From Aporrectodea caliginosa (taxonomy: Eukaryota; Annelida; Clitellata; Crassiclitellata; Lumbricidae): a DNA stretch of 64,000 nt. The stretch is from positions 272,501 through 336,500 of the forward strand of contig JACEVL010000941.1 of the NCBI GenBank assembly GCA_020284085.1, in the 5' to 3' direction. Each line of letters opens with the position of its first letter. Position 1 is the stretch's first letter. Below the pieces are notes generated by a model that was given only the letters and a program-made list of their open reading frames with translations, was not told the DNA's origin and did no database searches. This document shows positions 49,401-57,480 of the stretch, in pieces. The position numbers were made by a program, and so were the translations under genes.

Positions 49401-52400
49401 GTCCGGTAGAGGGCAGAAGACGTCAACATAAAAATTTCAAATTTTTTGTAGCAATTCTGTGATACCATACGCAACTTTTGATCGCTAACGGAATTTCAAA
49501 TTCGGAAAAAATTTTTTTCACTCCACCCTAATATGTAGCACTTCAAAAAATCAAAATGGCGGACAAAATGGCGGCCAGAATCTTAAAATGGCAATTGATG
49601 AAGTCATGTATGCAATGGAATCATGATTTCAGGGTCTGAGTCAACATTTTCGAGGTCAACAAATATGATGAAGCCAATGTCATTCAGGTAGCACTGCACG
49701 AAAACCAAAATGGCGGACAAAATGGCGTCCATATCCTGGAATTGGCTATTAGTGGAGTTCTGTATGTAATTATTTAGTATTGAAATCACGCTTTGTTTCA
49801 TATGTTGGCATTATCTTTCTAGCTTCAAGTCTTGCGCGAACTAATCCATCTCTTGCATGCTGTCCAACAACCAGCAATGATGACTCTGTAACTGTCTTGA
49901 CAGACCTCTCGACTGCTTGAGTATGGCATGGAAACTTTGGAAAGCGAAGTAAATCAATCGCGGAGTCGTCGGCATTGTGGATCAACTGTTCCAGGTCGTC
50001 ATCATTTATGTCCTTCGTTAGAGGTGGCTCTGTCACTTCACATGACTGCCAGTCAATTAATTCTGTATAGTCGGCTGCATGAAAGTTCAAACTTGGGGGG
50101 TGAAATATGCGAATTCCTCTCTGAGGCTTCTTACTCGATCGCGCCTTCATTATTCTTCTGATTCCTAATTCTCGAATTGATTTCCTCTCATCCGTGATCA
50201 TTGAAAGAAGTACATTTTCAGGATGAGCAAAGAAGGCGTTTCTCTGAATAACTGGATCAACTATTGACTTTAAATAATCAGGCAAGTATCGTGATTTGTT
50301 AGCAAGCATCCACAGATGCTTCGCACCATCTTTGCAGGAGGGTTTGGACTTTACTGCAAACCAAACAGGGGCGTAAACTTTCAAAACGAACTCAGTAATT
50401 GTCGAGAGACAGTTGCTTGGCTCTTTCGTGGCAACGTATAGGCGTAGTATTCTGTTAGCCAAAGTCAACCAACGAGACATTACTAGTTTTCCAGGACTTC
50501 GATGCAACAGTGCCTCATCGCATATACCACTAGATACAGCTTGAGACATGTCGTACAAGTATCTCTGGTCTGTACTGAGATCCTGCAGAACAGAGTCAGG
50601 TAGCACTTGTAAATCGCATTCAATTTGCTGGAATTTAACCATTGGCATGTTCTCACATCGTTGAACTTGTGTTCCAAGTTCGCCTGAAAAGCTTCGTGGT
50701 CCGGTAGTACTGCCATCAAGTTGCTCGAAGAGGTGACGTAACGGTAGCTCGTTGGTATGTAATAGGCATATGAACCAGTGGAGTGGACGCTTAAGATGTA
50801 CTTCTAACAATCTGATAATACCACCCTTATGTCCTGTGTTGACAGCCGTTCCATCGCATCCCATGACAGCCAATAATTCCATGCTTATATTTCTTTCTTC
50901 GAAGAAATCCAGTATGGCCTGCTTTATACACTCAGCACTGCCACGCACTGGAGCAATATGTCCCAAATAGTTCGAGTCGGGTTCTTCAATCAATACTATG
51001 TGTTCTTCAATAACAGTCCTGCGATGTAACTTACCTCCAATATTTTCCTGCAGTAGAGTCTTGTCTTTTCTGCCGTCGAAGTATAGACCGCGAAGATCCG
51101 AAGAATGGCTTGCGGATTCCTGAAGCAAATCTTCACGCAGTCTTTTTCTTTCTCTTCGGAGTTTGGAACGGTCAATAACCTCAGATTTATCGCCAGTTGT
51201 TACTATTCCGAAATCTGTAAGTAGGCTCGAAGCAATGTCTGCTGCTGCTCTGTCAGATATTCCATATCTCTCTGACGCTTGTGCCGTGTTCGTCAGTCGT
51301 CGTCTTTGTTGTGAGTGTTGAGTTTTGGCGATTTTTTTGTCTTCCATTTCTTCCTTGCCTGCTGAAGATCCATTATCGGTTTCGTCACCTTCAAGGTTTT
51401 TGTCAGATGAATAATGTTCATCAAGCTCATCAACCGACCTTGATGTTGAAGCACCGCTTGATGTAAGTCGCATCGCTTCGTCCTTCTTTCGTTGTGCTCT
51501 AAGCATAAGTTTTTCTGTTTTCGGCCGGTCGATTGACCCTATCATCATTGTCCTTACAGTTCTTTGGTCTTTTAGAAATTGTCTTTCTTCCACCGGAATC
51601 TTTCCTTCTTTTGGACATCTACATGCGGCTGGATCTGAGCACTTGCAACTGGCAATGTCAAACAACGTATTTATTGCATGTTCTCTGAATTTTGCGACCT
51701 TCTGCTCGTAGTTGGCACTTCTTTTACATGCGGGGTATCGGATTAACTTTAGATACTGATCATGATGGATTCGCACAAGTTTAGTGATTCGATCTATCGT
51801 AACAGTCGGGACAGAGGCCCGTGTCCAAATTTCTTTCACTTTTTTTACTAGAACACTGACAATTTCGAATGCTTCGGGCTCTTTAACTGGGTGTTTACGT
51901 AAATCACGCCTTACCCATTGGTAGTCCTCAAGAAGATCTCGAATAGTTGGTAAGACATCTAGTTTCATTCGCTTTGCAACTCCAAATATTGGACAGATGC
52001 TCACTTTTCTCTTAAGTCTTAAGCGACTCTCAGCCATTTTGCTTCTACAGTTTGCTAAGAAAATGAAATTCTATCAGAATGTATTTAAAGAATACTACGA
52101 ATACTACTAAGAATACATAATAGTTTAGGTCACGTCACGATGATGGAATTCTATCACTTTGGTTGACGTAAACATGAAATATTGCAGGCTAAATTGCCTG
52201 ACAGTACTGAAAATCAATATGGCGTCCTAAAATCGTCCGGTAGAGGGCAGAAGACGTCAACATAAAAATTTCAAATTTTTTGTAGCAATTCTGTGATACC
52301 ATACGCAACTTTTGATCGCTAACGGAATTTCAAATTCGGAAAAAATTTTTTTCACTCCACCCTATTGTATACATCTCCTTGAATTTATATTTGCATAAGC

Positions 52401-52778
52401 TTAAGCTATGCTGATCATTTATTGGACTAAATTAAAAATTAGTAAATTATTGGCATTAAAAAAGAAAGAAACTCTACTATATATTGACTTGATCATTTGT
52501 TTTTACTAATTTTGTTTAGTTTGTGAACTGTTCAGCAATTGTAACTACCTTAGGCAAATAAACTGATTTTAAATACAGTGCATTCTCAGTTTTTAGCTAA
52601 GTTTCTCTGTGTCACAGTTGACAACGATAAACTTGGAGGGCCAGTGACCATCGAAGAGGCAGATATATTACTTGAACAGTTTAGCTCAAGGAATGCTCAC
52701 TCTATTGACATCATCGACTGCTGCGATATCATTGACGAATTGCTACTTCGAAGGCTAACCAAGAACTTACCATACTAA
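43285..52778 (+). CDS. RAD21: RAD21/SCC1 kleisin subunit of cohesin, 5' part of the gene
   Basis: Kleisin that closes the SMC1-SMC3 ring to hold sister chromatids together in the nucleus; its N-terminal domain binds the SMC3 neck. Exon 1 (ATG 43294) encodes [20 protein letters not shown], then THIFETDI-like [16 protein letters not shown], an unmistakable RAD21 N-terminus. Exon 2 continues [12 protein letters not shown] and [15 protein letters not shown]. Exon 3 gives [14 protein letters not shown]. Phases match (0, 2, 1). Exon 2 carries one extra base in AAAGGCGAAA (43968-43977), which breaks the frame and leads to an early TGA. Introns are present, so this is not a processed pseudogene: either a sequencing error, a defective copy or a mutant allele. 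Candidate exon 4 (52618-52778) is phase-compatible but ends in a stop, which would leave only about 210 residues against the usual 600-700; the remainder is not in the window. Intron 3 holds the 6.2-kb transposon. Confidence 0.85.
43438..43904. other. RAD21 intron 1
   Basis: AT-rich. At 43836-43869 the words CGCATTTATTCTTCG and AAATATCTCCTAGCC repeat a piece of exon 2 (43953-43988) with an 8-base gap. Confidence 0.7.
43905..44135 (+). pseudogene. RAD21: RAD21 exon 2, with a one-base frameshift
   Basis: Acceptor TTATTGCAG|CTGAAG, donor TTTAA|GTAAAT. 231 bases, whereas the flanking phases need a length of 3n+2 (230). Upstream of 43970 frame 1 encodes [12 protein letters not shown]; downstream the next frame encodes [20 protein letters not shown]. 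Both halves are strongly conserved, so the extra G in the AAAGGCGAAA word is the break. Confidence 0.85.
44136..45345. other. RAD21 intron 2
   Basis: 1.2 kb, no element or RNA gene recognised. Confidence 0.6.
45346..45452 (+). CDS. RAD21: RAD21 exon 3
   Basis: Acceptor CTTTTTACAG|TGAGAT, donor GGCTTTG|GTAGGT, 107 bases, phase 2 in, 1 out. Encodes [19 protein letters not shown], the conserved kleisin segment after the N-terminal domain. Confidence 0.9.
45580..45914. mobile_element. Possible hAT-type MITE in RAD21 intron 3
   Basis: Starts CAGTGGGGTGGCGAAC and ends, in reverse complement, CAGTGTCGGCCTTATG. Flanks AGACTTA and AGACTTG match in six of seven bases. TIR similarity is short, so tentative. 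Confidence 0.4.
46137..46144. repeat. Left target-site duplication of the compound transposon
   Basis: TTGTATAC, identical to 52365-52372. Its presence only at the outer boundaries shows that the internal right TIR at 49530 is not a separate insertion edge. Confidence 0.9.
46145..46424. repeat. Left-end unit L1 (280 bp), tandem copy of L2
   Basis: Left TIR plus subterminal DNA ending ACATATATGTAG, repeated immediately as L2 from 46425. By eye the two are identical. Confidence 0.9.
46721..46896. promoter_or_regulatory. Subterminal array of AAAATGGCG motifs
   Basis: CAAAATGGCGGAC, AAAATGGCGGCC, AAAATGGCAA, CAAAATGGCGGAC and CAAAATGGCGTCC occur within 180 bases, with related AAAATGGCTGCC near each left tip and ATATGGCGTCC at the right. 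Such repeats are the expected form of transposase-binding subterminal sites in hAT elements. They also match the YY1 consensus AANATGGCG. Repeated in body 2 (+2834). Confidence 0.5.
46936..49203 (-). CDS. Transposase-like protein, 755 residues (body 1)
   Basis: Intronless, ATG at 49203, TAA at 46936. No standard domain name comes to mind. An ordered set fits an RNase H-like DDE transposase of the hAT/P/Kolobok group: D321 in LYFDGRKD, D395 in [12 protein letters not shown]424-x2-H427 (CLLH) just after the second Asp, W523 in SRW, E710 in HTQAVER. Gaps of 74 (D-D) and 315 (D-E) resemble hAT transposases such as Hermes (about 70 and 320), where an alpha-helical insertion domain separates the second Asp and Glu. 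N-terminal C131-x-C133-x5-C139-x-C141 may bind zinc. A basic start (RLRLKRK) could be a nuclear signal. Residues 191-235 are a Ser/Glu/Asp-rich linker. Expected role: excision and integration of its own element by binding the TIRs. Intact and duplicated, so recently active or selected. Confidence 0.85.
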   Translation of the reverse strand: MAESRLRLKRKVSICPIFGVAKRMKLDVLPTIRDLLEDYQWVRRDLRKHPVKEPEAFEIVSVLVKKVKEIWTRASVPTVTIDRITKLVRIHHDQYLKLIRYPACKRSANYEQKVAKFREHAINTLFDIASCKCSDPAACRCPKEGKIPVEERQFLKDQRTVRTMMIGSIDRPKTEKLMLRAQRKKDEAMRLTSSGASTSRSVDELDEHYSSDKNLEGDETDNGSSAGKEEMEDKKIAKTQHSQQRRRLTNTAQASERYGISDRAAADIASSLLTDFGIVTTGDKSEVIDRSKLRRERKRLREDLLQESASHSSDLRGLYFDGRKDKTLLQENIGGKLHRRTVIEEHIVLIEEPDSNYLGHIAPVRGSAECIKQAILDFFEERNISMELLAVMGCDGTAVNTGHKGGIIRLLEVHLKRPLHWFICLLHTNELPLRHLFEQLDGSTTGPRSFSGELGTQVQRCENMPMVKFQQIECDLQVLPDSVLQDLSTDQRYLYDMSQAVSSGICDEALLHRSPGKLVMSRWLTLANRILRLYVATKEPSNCLSTITEFVLKVYAPVWFAVKSKPSCKDGAKHLWMLANKSRYLPDYLKSIVDPVIQRNAFFAHPENVLLSMITDERKSIRELGIRRIMKARSSKKPQRGIRIFHPPSLNFHAADYTELIDWQSCEVTEPPLTKDINDDDLEQLIHNADDSAIDLLRFPKFPCHTQAVERSVKTVTESSLLVVGQHARDGLVRARLEARKIMPTYETKRDFNTK
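49384..49530. repeat. Internal right TIR (end of body 1)
   Basis: Inverted counterpart of the left end at 46425: GTCCGGTAGAGGGCAGAAGA through to the tip CACTCCACCCTA. No target duplication flanks it. Confidence 0.85.
49770..52037 (-). CDS. Transposase-like protein, 755 residues (body 2, identical)
   Basis: Same protein as the 46936-49203 gene, residue for residue in translation, displaced by 2834 bases. ATG at 52037, context GCAAAATGGCTGAG. Two identical intact copies imply very recent duplication, ongoing conversion or an assembly duplication. This body keeps its right TIR upstream of the gene but its downstream side abuts body 1's right TIR instead of a left TIR, so alone it could not transpose. 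Confidence 0.85.
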   Translation of the reverse strand: MAESRLRLKRKVSICPIFGVAKRMKLDVLPTIRDLLEDYQWVRRDLRKHPVKEPEAFEIVSVLVKKVKEIWTRASVPTVTIDRITKLVRIHHDQYLKLIRYPACKRSANYEQKVAKFREHAINTLFDIASCKCSDPAACRCPKEGKIPVEERQFLKDQRTVRTMMIGSIDRPKTEKLMLRAQRKKDEAMRLTSSGASTSRSVDELDEHYSSDKNLEGDETDNGSSAGKEEMEDKKIAKTQHSQQRRRLTNTAQASERYGISDRAAADIASSLLTDFGIVTTGDKSEVIDRSKLRRERKRLREDLLQESASHSSDLRGLYFDGRKDKTLLQENIGGKLHRRTVIEEHIVLIEEPDSNYLGHIAPVRGSAECIKQAILDFFEERNISMELLAVMGCDGTAVNTGHKGGIIRLLEVHLKRPLHWFICLLHTNELPLRHLFEQLDGSTTGPRSFSGELGTQVQRCENMPMVKFQQIECDLQVLPDSVLQDLSTDQRYLYDMSQAVSSGICDEALLHRSPGKLVMSRWLTLANRILRLYVATKEPSNCLSTITEFVLKVYAPVWFAVKSKPSCKDGAKHLWMLANKSRYLPDYLKSIVDPVIQRNAFFAHPENVLLSMITDERKSIRELGIRRIMKARSSKKPQRGIRIFHPPSLNFHAADYTELIDWQSCEVTEPPLTKDINDDDLEQLIHNADDSAIDLLRFPKFPCHTQAVERSVKTVTESSLLVVGQHARDGLVRARLEARKIMPTYETKRDFNTK
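52218..52364. repeat. Terminal right TIR (end of body 2)
   Basis: Same sequence as the internal right TIR, here followed directly by TTGTATAC. Confidence 0.9.
52618..52778 (+). CDS. RAD21: Candidate RAD21 exon 4
   Basis: Acceptor TCTGTGTCACAG|TTGACA, phase 1 matching exon 3. Encodes [20 protein letters not shown] and ends in TAA with no good internal donor. Acidic, as the RAD21 linker is, but not diagnostic. Could instead be a chance frame. Confidence 0.35.
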
Positions 52779-53276
52779 GGACACCTCGGAAAATGATGCG
52801 CAATGCCAGCTTAGCCGACAGTGGTTTTGGAAGCCCTTCTGTATGGATCTCAGAGGCCTGTAGCAACAGTTTCATTGGGACCGGTATGGCATCTAAGTGT
52901 CTGGACATGGATTGTGCCAGTAGTAACTGTCCAAACATGATGCCAATAACAGCAACGACTGTTGGTCGACATGACAAATCCAACATATAAGGATGCTATA
53001 ACAAGCCTGCCAAAGACAGCCACAATGGCTGGGTCGTAGACATACCATGCTGATGCAAGGTTCGGGTAAGAGGTGCTCTTTCAGTGAGGTCATGACGATA
53101 GTATCAGCCTGAATGAGGGCATTTTGGAGTCATCTGGCACAATAGATTGCCTTTAAGCCGGAGCTGTGATTGTTATTAAAATTGGACAAATTTTTGTAAA
53201 TTTGCATTCCTTTACTGCAGTAAAATGACTTTCAAAATTGTTTTGATTTCTATGAATTAGTAGTTACATATCTATG
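52779..53276. other. Non-coding or unresolved
   Basis: Open frames on both strands (52793-52990 plus, 52729-52986 minus) look moderately complex, but I recognise neither; an old mobile-element fragment is possible. Confidence 0.35.
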
Positions 53277-54328
53277 GCCGTGGAGGGTAGGAGGGTGAGA
53301 GAGAGAGACTTACTCTCTGTAATTGACAATTTTAATCGCTCCGAATAAGAGCCGAATCATTATTTTCGCTTGGCGAGAAGAGCATTAACTAGTTTTTGGA
53401 GAGAGAGCGAGAGAGACGTGTAAAATGTTGGTGTTTAACAGCTGAATTTTTAATAGTGTTTAGCGGAAGAGAGGGGTAATATGAAACCAAAATCTTTAAA
53501 GTCAATGCAAGGAAGGTTAGAAAACCGAGTCGTTTGGTCGTTTCACCAAACGGCGAACCCATGCTGTATACACAGCGGTAAGTAAGTATGAAAATGCAAA
53601 TCTTATACAGTTGATGAGTTGTGTAGAGTCGGCGTCGTGGCCAGGAATGAATGAAGTAGCATCACGCGTTTCGATGGAAATGCTTAAACTTCTATTCGCA
53701 AGATGCCACTTTAGAAGTTATCGCAAATTTTTAAGGTGTAAGAGCTCGTTACAACACGTGAAAAATGTAGAACACGAAATCATTGTGATATTTGTAAGCT
53801 TGGCTTACTGTACAAGACTTTGTCGTATTTTCACTCACTTTTCATGTTGCCATACCACGAGAGCTCGGTTGAATGAGGGAGGGGTTTTCCCCCTAGCCCG
53901 CCCGCCTACCCTATACGCTATAGACCAAAGTGGCAGTGCCACTTTGACACAGGCTTTATAAAATTTTAAAAACAGCAGGTTTACGCTCTGTAGAAGATGG
54001 AATCATCACACGGAAATGCATGTCGCAATAAACATGTGCTTAATCAGTTAATATTTTTCCGATTATAGGATTGAGAGGTAAGCTGGCTCGAATGAAGGCA
54101 TGAAATTCCAAGTTTTGTCGGTCATTGCCTGAAATTGTGGGCGTGTTTCTTTAGCAGCAGCTGCAGCTGCTGCCACTGCCGAACGTCATACTTTGAATCT
54201 AAGAGAGAGAGAATTAAGGTCACCTTCGTGGCTTTCCATGCATGTCATTGCCACAACTCTGAGAATATTCGCAATCGACGGTTTTTTCTCACACAGCAAA
54301 CGTGTTACTCGATAAAAAGTTAAATTAT
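53277..54328 (+). repeat. Left arm of the inverted repeat
   Basis: Begins GGCCGTGGAGGGTAGGAGGG, includes CAAAGTGGCAGTGCCACTTT (itself a near-palindrome) at 53927-53946 and GCAGCAGCTGCAGCTGCTGC at 54153-54172, and ends near GTTACTCGATAAAAAGTTAA. Confidence 0.9.
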
Positions 54329-55084
54329 CAAAAATTCACTACACGAGCTTTATTTATCGTGTTTTAATGCCCAAGAAACAGCGCATTTTTACTGTCCATT
54401 GTCATCGTTTGCATGGTTGCTGAGCTTCAATATACAGTATGAGCTGAGGGAATGACCATGCTTACATGCCACATGTGAAATGGACATATATGCACACATT
54501 GAGTTGAAAGTTTAAGCAAAGACCATGTGTAATTTCAATGCTTCGATAACAGCCTCGCTAGCTGCCACCACAGACGCGTGAGGTTCAAAGTACATTAGAG
54601 TGGTCATAATAAGTCGACCGAGAGACCAAAGTGCTACATGCCACATGCACAAACTTGGACATTGTGATCTCCGTGAATTGATCGTTTAAACAATGGCACT
54701 GCAACTCTATAATTTCATCGGTTTGATAACAGCTTTGGCTACAAGCAGCAACAGGCCTGACATTCTGACGGCCTGTTAAGTAAATAAGTAAGTGTGTTTA
54801 TCGCAGCATCTAGCGGTAGCTGTGAACTATGAGAGCAGCATTGATTCTGACAGCTTGTTTATAGCAGCTTCCAGCGGCGGTTGAAGACTATGCATTAGCA
54901 TCTAATTGAAATGGTTGAGCATGCGAAACTTTACTCTCAATTTGCTTGCAGCCGCTTACACAAATTTTCATTAAATTTTAAAGCTATACCAGGTGTGAGA
55001 GATTGTAGCAACACATGCATTATCAGCAGCATGCTTGTGAACCGTTGGTTTTTTCATTATCAGGAGTTGTAAGCCACTGATTTT
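54329..55084. other. Spacer of the foldback, non-coding
   Basis: Contains loose duplicates: GATAACAGC(C/T)T near 54546 and 54725, and GACGGCCTGTT...GCAGCATCTAGCGGTAGCTG (54768-54822) against GACAGCTTGTT...GCAGCTTCCAGCGGCGGTTG (54849-54881). Confidence 0.6.
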
Positions 55085-55465
55085 CATTTTCTGGAGTTGA
55101 GAACTTTTGATTCATAACTTTCAGAGCTGTGAACAGAGTTGAGAACCTTAGGTTCTCAGCTTTGTGAGTTGAGAACAGAGTTGAGAACAGAGTTGAGAAC
55201 CTTAGATTCTCAGCTTTCTGAGTTGAGAACAGAGTTGAGAACCTTAGGTTCTCAGCTTTGTGAGTTGAGAACAGAGTTGAGAACCTTAGATTCTCAGCTT
55301 TGTGAGTTGAGAACAGAGTTGAGAACCTTAGATTCTCAGCTTTGTGAGTTGAGAACAGAGTTGAGAACATATATGTTCTCAGCTTTCTGAGTTGAGAACC
55401 TTAGATTCTCAGCTTTCTGAGTTGAGAACAGAGATGAGAACCTTATGTTCTCAGCTTTCTGGAGA
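55085..55465. repeat. Minisatellite of self-complementary units in the foldback spacer
   Basis: Seven to eight units of 30-54 bases built from GAGTTGAGAACAGA and GAGAACCTTAG(A/G)TTCTC, the latter a perfect or near-perfect 17-base palindrome. Repeat-derived frames read FSTLFSTHKAEN or LRTELRT. Confidence 0.9.
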
Positions 55466-55497
55466 TGTGAGGCACAGTCAAAATTTGGAGATACAAG

Positions 55498-56552
55498 TTT
55501 AACTTTTTATCGAGTAACACGTTTGCTGTGTGAGAAAAAACCGTCGATTGCGAATATTCTCAGAGTTGTGGCAATGACATGCATGGAAAGCCACGAAGGT
55601 GACCTTAATTCTCTCTCTCTTAGATTCAAAGTATGACGTTCGGCAGTGGCAGCAGCTGCAGCTGCTGCTAAAGAAACACGCCCACAATTTCAGGCAATGA
55701 CCGACAAAACTTGGAATTTCATGCCTTCATTCGTGCCAGCTTACATCTCAATCCTATAATCGGAAAAATATTAACTGATTAAGCACATGTTTATTGCGAC
55801 ATGCATTTCCGTGTGATGATTCCATCTTCTACAGAGCGTAAACGTGCTGTTTTTAAAATTTTATAATGCCTGTGTCAAAGTGGCACTGCCACTTTGGTCT
55901 ATAGCGTAGGCCTATAGGGTAGGCGGGCGGGCTAGGGGGAAAACCCCTCCCTCATTCAACCGAGCTCTCGTGGTATGGCAACATGAAAAGTGTGTGAAAA
56001 TACGACAAAGTCTTGTACTGTCAGCCAAGCTTACAAATATCACAATGATTTCGTGTTCTACATTTTTCACGTGTTGTAACGAGCTCTTACACCTTAAAAA
56101 TTTGCGATAACTTCTAAAGTGGCATCTTGCGAATAGAAGTTTAAGCATTTCCATCGAAACGCGTGATGCTACTTCATTCATTCCTGGCCACGACGCAGAC
56201 TCTACACAACTCATCAACTGTATAAGATTTGCATTTTCATACTTACTTACCGCTGTGTATACAGCATGGGTTCGCCGTTTGGTGAAACGACCAAACGACT
56301 CGGTTTTCTAACCTTCCTTGCATTGACTTTAAAGATTTTGGTTTCATATTACCCCTCTCTTCCGCTAAACACTATTAAAAATTCAGCTGTTAAACACCAA
56401 CATTTTACACGTCTCTCTTGCTCTCTCTCCAAAAACTATTTAATGCTCTTCTCGCCAAGCGAAAATAATGATTCGGCTCTTATTCGGGGCGATTAAAATT
56501 GACAATTACAGAGAGTAAGTCTCTCTCTCTCACCCTCCTACCCTCCACAGCC
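55498..56552 (-). repeat. Right arm of the inverted repeat
   Basis: Inverted copy of the left arm. Carries TAGGCCTA at 55907-55914, where the left arm has only TA (53914-53915). Confidence 0.9.
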
Positions 56553-57234
56553 CCTCTCACAAAATTCTTCGCTTCATCTCTCTCTTTCTAACGCTCTCTC
56601 TCTCGCTCTCTTTCAATCTAATACCGTAAGAGGTAAACCATAATGAATAATCGTGTACACTTGAGAGCTTTGCAGTCTGTAAGCGAGCTATTAAAAAACA
56701 GGTTTCGTCTGGTAATGGAGATTGTAGAGAGAAACTCTGCCTATCTCCATGCCTCTTTCATTCTCGCTCTCTCAATATCGCTGTGTCCATGCCCCTGTAA
56801 ATGTCACCTGCTATCCAAAATTAACCAAGTGGGGTTTTTCCATGACTCTAGAATTTCAATGAATTTGAGATTTTTCAGAATTATGAACCATTTGTGGAAT
56901 GCATTACACAACTAAAAACATTTGATTGCCTGCCAACTGTCGTAAAAGAGCACTATGCATGGTCTCAAAACACCTCTCCATACAACAGCTCAAACCCTCG
57001 GTTCGCTAAATAAACTCTCAACTTAAGTCTCCAAGCTGTATAGAAAATTATAAGTCTGTTAAGTAAATACACACATTCTAAATGACGCACGTCTACAATT
57101 GGCAGGTTTGCTCTACAAACTCGCAATATTCTACTGTGAAGCTCGCTTTGAGTGTGAGTTTTAGGTGTCTGAAATGTAAAAGTTGTAAAACCACCAGGTC
57201 AGAAATATAAGCCGCGCATCTCTCTCGCTCACAC
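56553..57234. other. Non-coding
   Basis: CTCT-rich at 56570-56620; otherwise unremarkable. The frame 56643-56915 has no recognisable domain. Confidence 0.45.
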
Positions 57235-57480
57235 GCTACTTGTCTGCCAAAAGCGCTTCGCTCCCTCTCTCACTCTCGCTCCCTCTCTCTCTCTCTCCCC
57301 TCCAGCTCTGCCAAACGCCTCTCTCCATCTCTCTCTCTCTCGCTCCCTCCCTCTCTCTCTCCCTCCAGCTCTGCCAAACCGCCTCTCTCCCTCTCTCTCT
57401 ATCGCCCCCTCCATCTCTCTCTCCCTCCAGCTCTGCCAAAACACCTCTCTCCTTCTCTCTCTCTCTCTCGCTCATGCGCC
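57235..57480. repeat. CT-rich minisatellite, three units of about 61 bp
   Basis: Each unit contains CTCCAGCTCTGCCAAA (57300, 57362, 57425) in CTCTCTCC context. The GERE/SLSL frames are artefacts. Confidence 0.85.

Larger units (their letters stand above)
46145..52364. mobile_element. Compound DNA transposon with hAT-like ends and tandemly duplicated body
   Basis: Flanked by a single perfect 8-bp duplication TTGTATAC (46137-46144 and 52365-52372). Order: left-end unit L1 (46145-46424), identical left end L2 (46425-46696), body 1 (46697-49530), body 2 (49531-52364). The body period is exactly 2834 bases and I saw no difference between the bodies. Each body ends with the right TIR, whose tip TAGGGTGGAGTGAA (reverse complement) matches the left tip. 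The TIRs run about 145-155 bases imperfectly, sharing CGATCAAAAGTTGCGTATGG-type words (with one G/A change) and TTGACGTCTTCTGCCCTC. Body 2 has no left TIR of its own. TAGGG tips and 8-bp duplication fit hAT; the protein is divergent. It sits in RAD21 intron 3, with its genes antisense to RAD21. Confidence 0.9.
46697..52364. repeat. Tandem direct duplication, 2 x 2834 bp
   Basis: 46697-49530 and 49531-52364. The junction joins the right tip CCACCCTA directly to ATATGTAGCACTTC, an internal subterminal position. Confidence 0.95.
53277..56552. mobile_element. 3.3-kb foldback structure (long inverted repeat)
   Basis: Left arm 53277-54328, right arm 55498-56552, spacer about 1.17 kb. The arms are inverted copies with only scattered differences; for example GGCTTACTGT versus GGCTGACAGT near 53810/56020, and a 6-base GGCCTA gain in the right arm. 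Matching open frames of about 100 codons on opposite strands are mirror shadows. No target duplication is seen at the outer ends, so a transposon with giant TIRs, a foldback element or an inverted duplication are all possible. Confidence 0.85.

Noticed and set aside
52729..52990. Overlapping frames on both strands with non-repetitive composition
   Set aside because: I could not recognise a family on either strand; kept only as an unresolved region.
53611..56217. Two similar 101-116-codon proteins on opposite strands
   Set aside because: They are the same frame seen in the two arms of the inverted repeat; no domain, no splice context, and similarity is explained by DNA identity.
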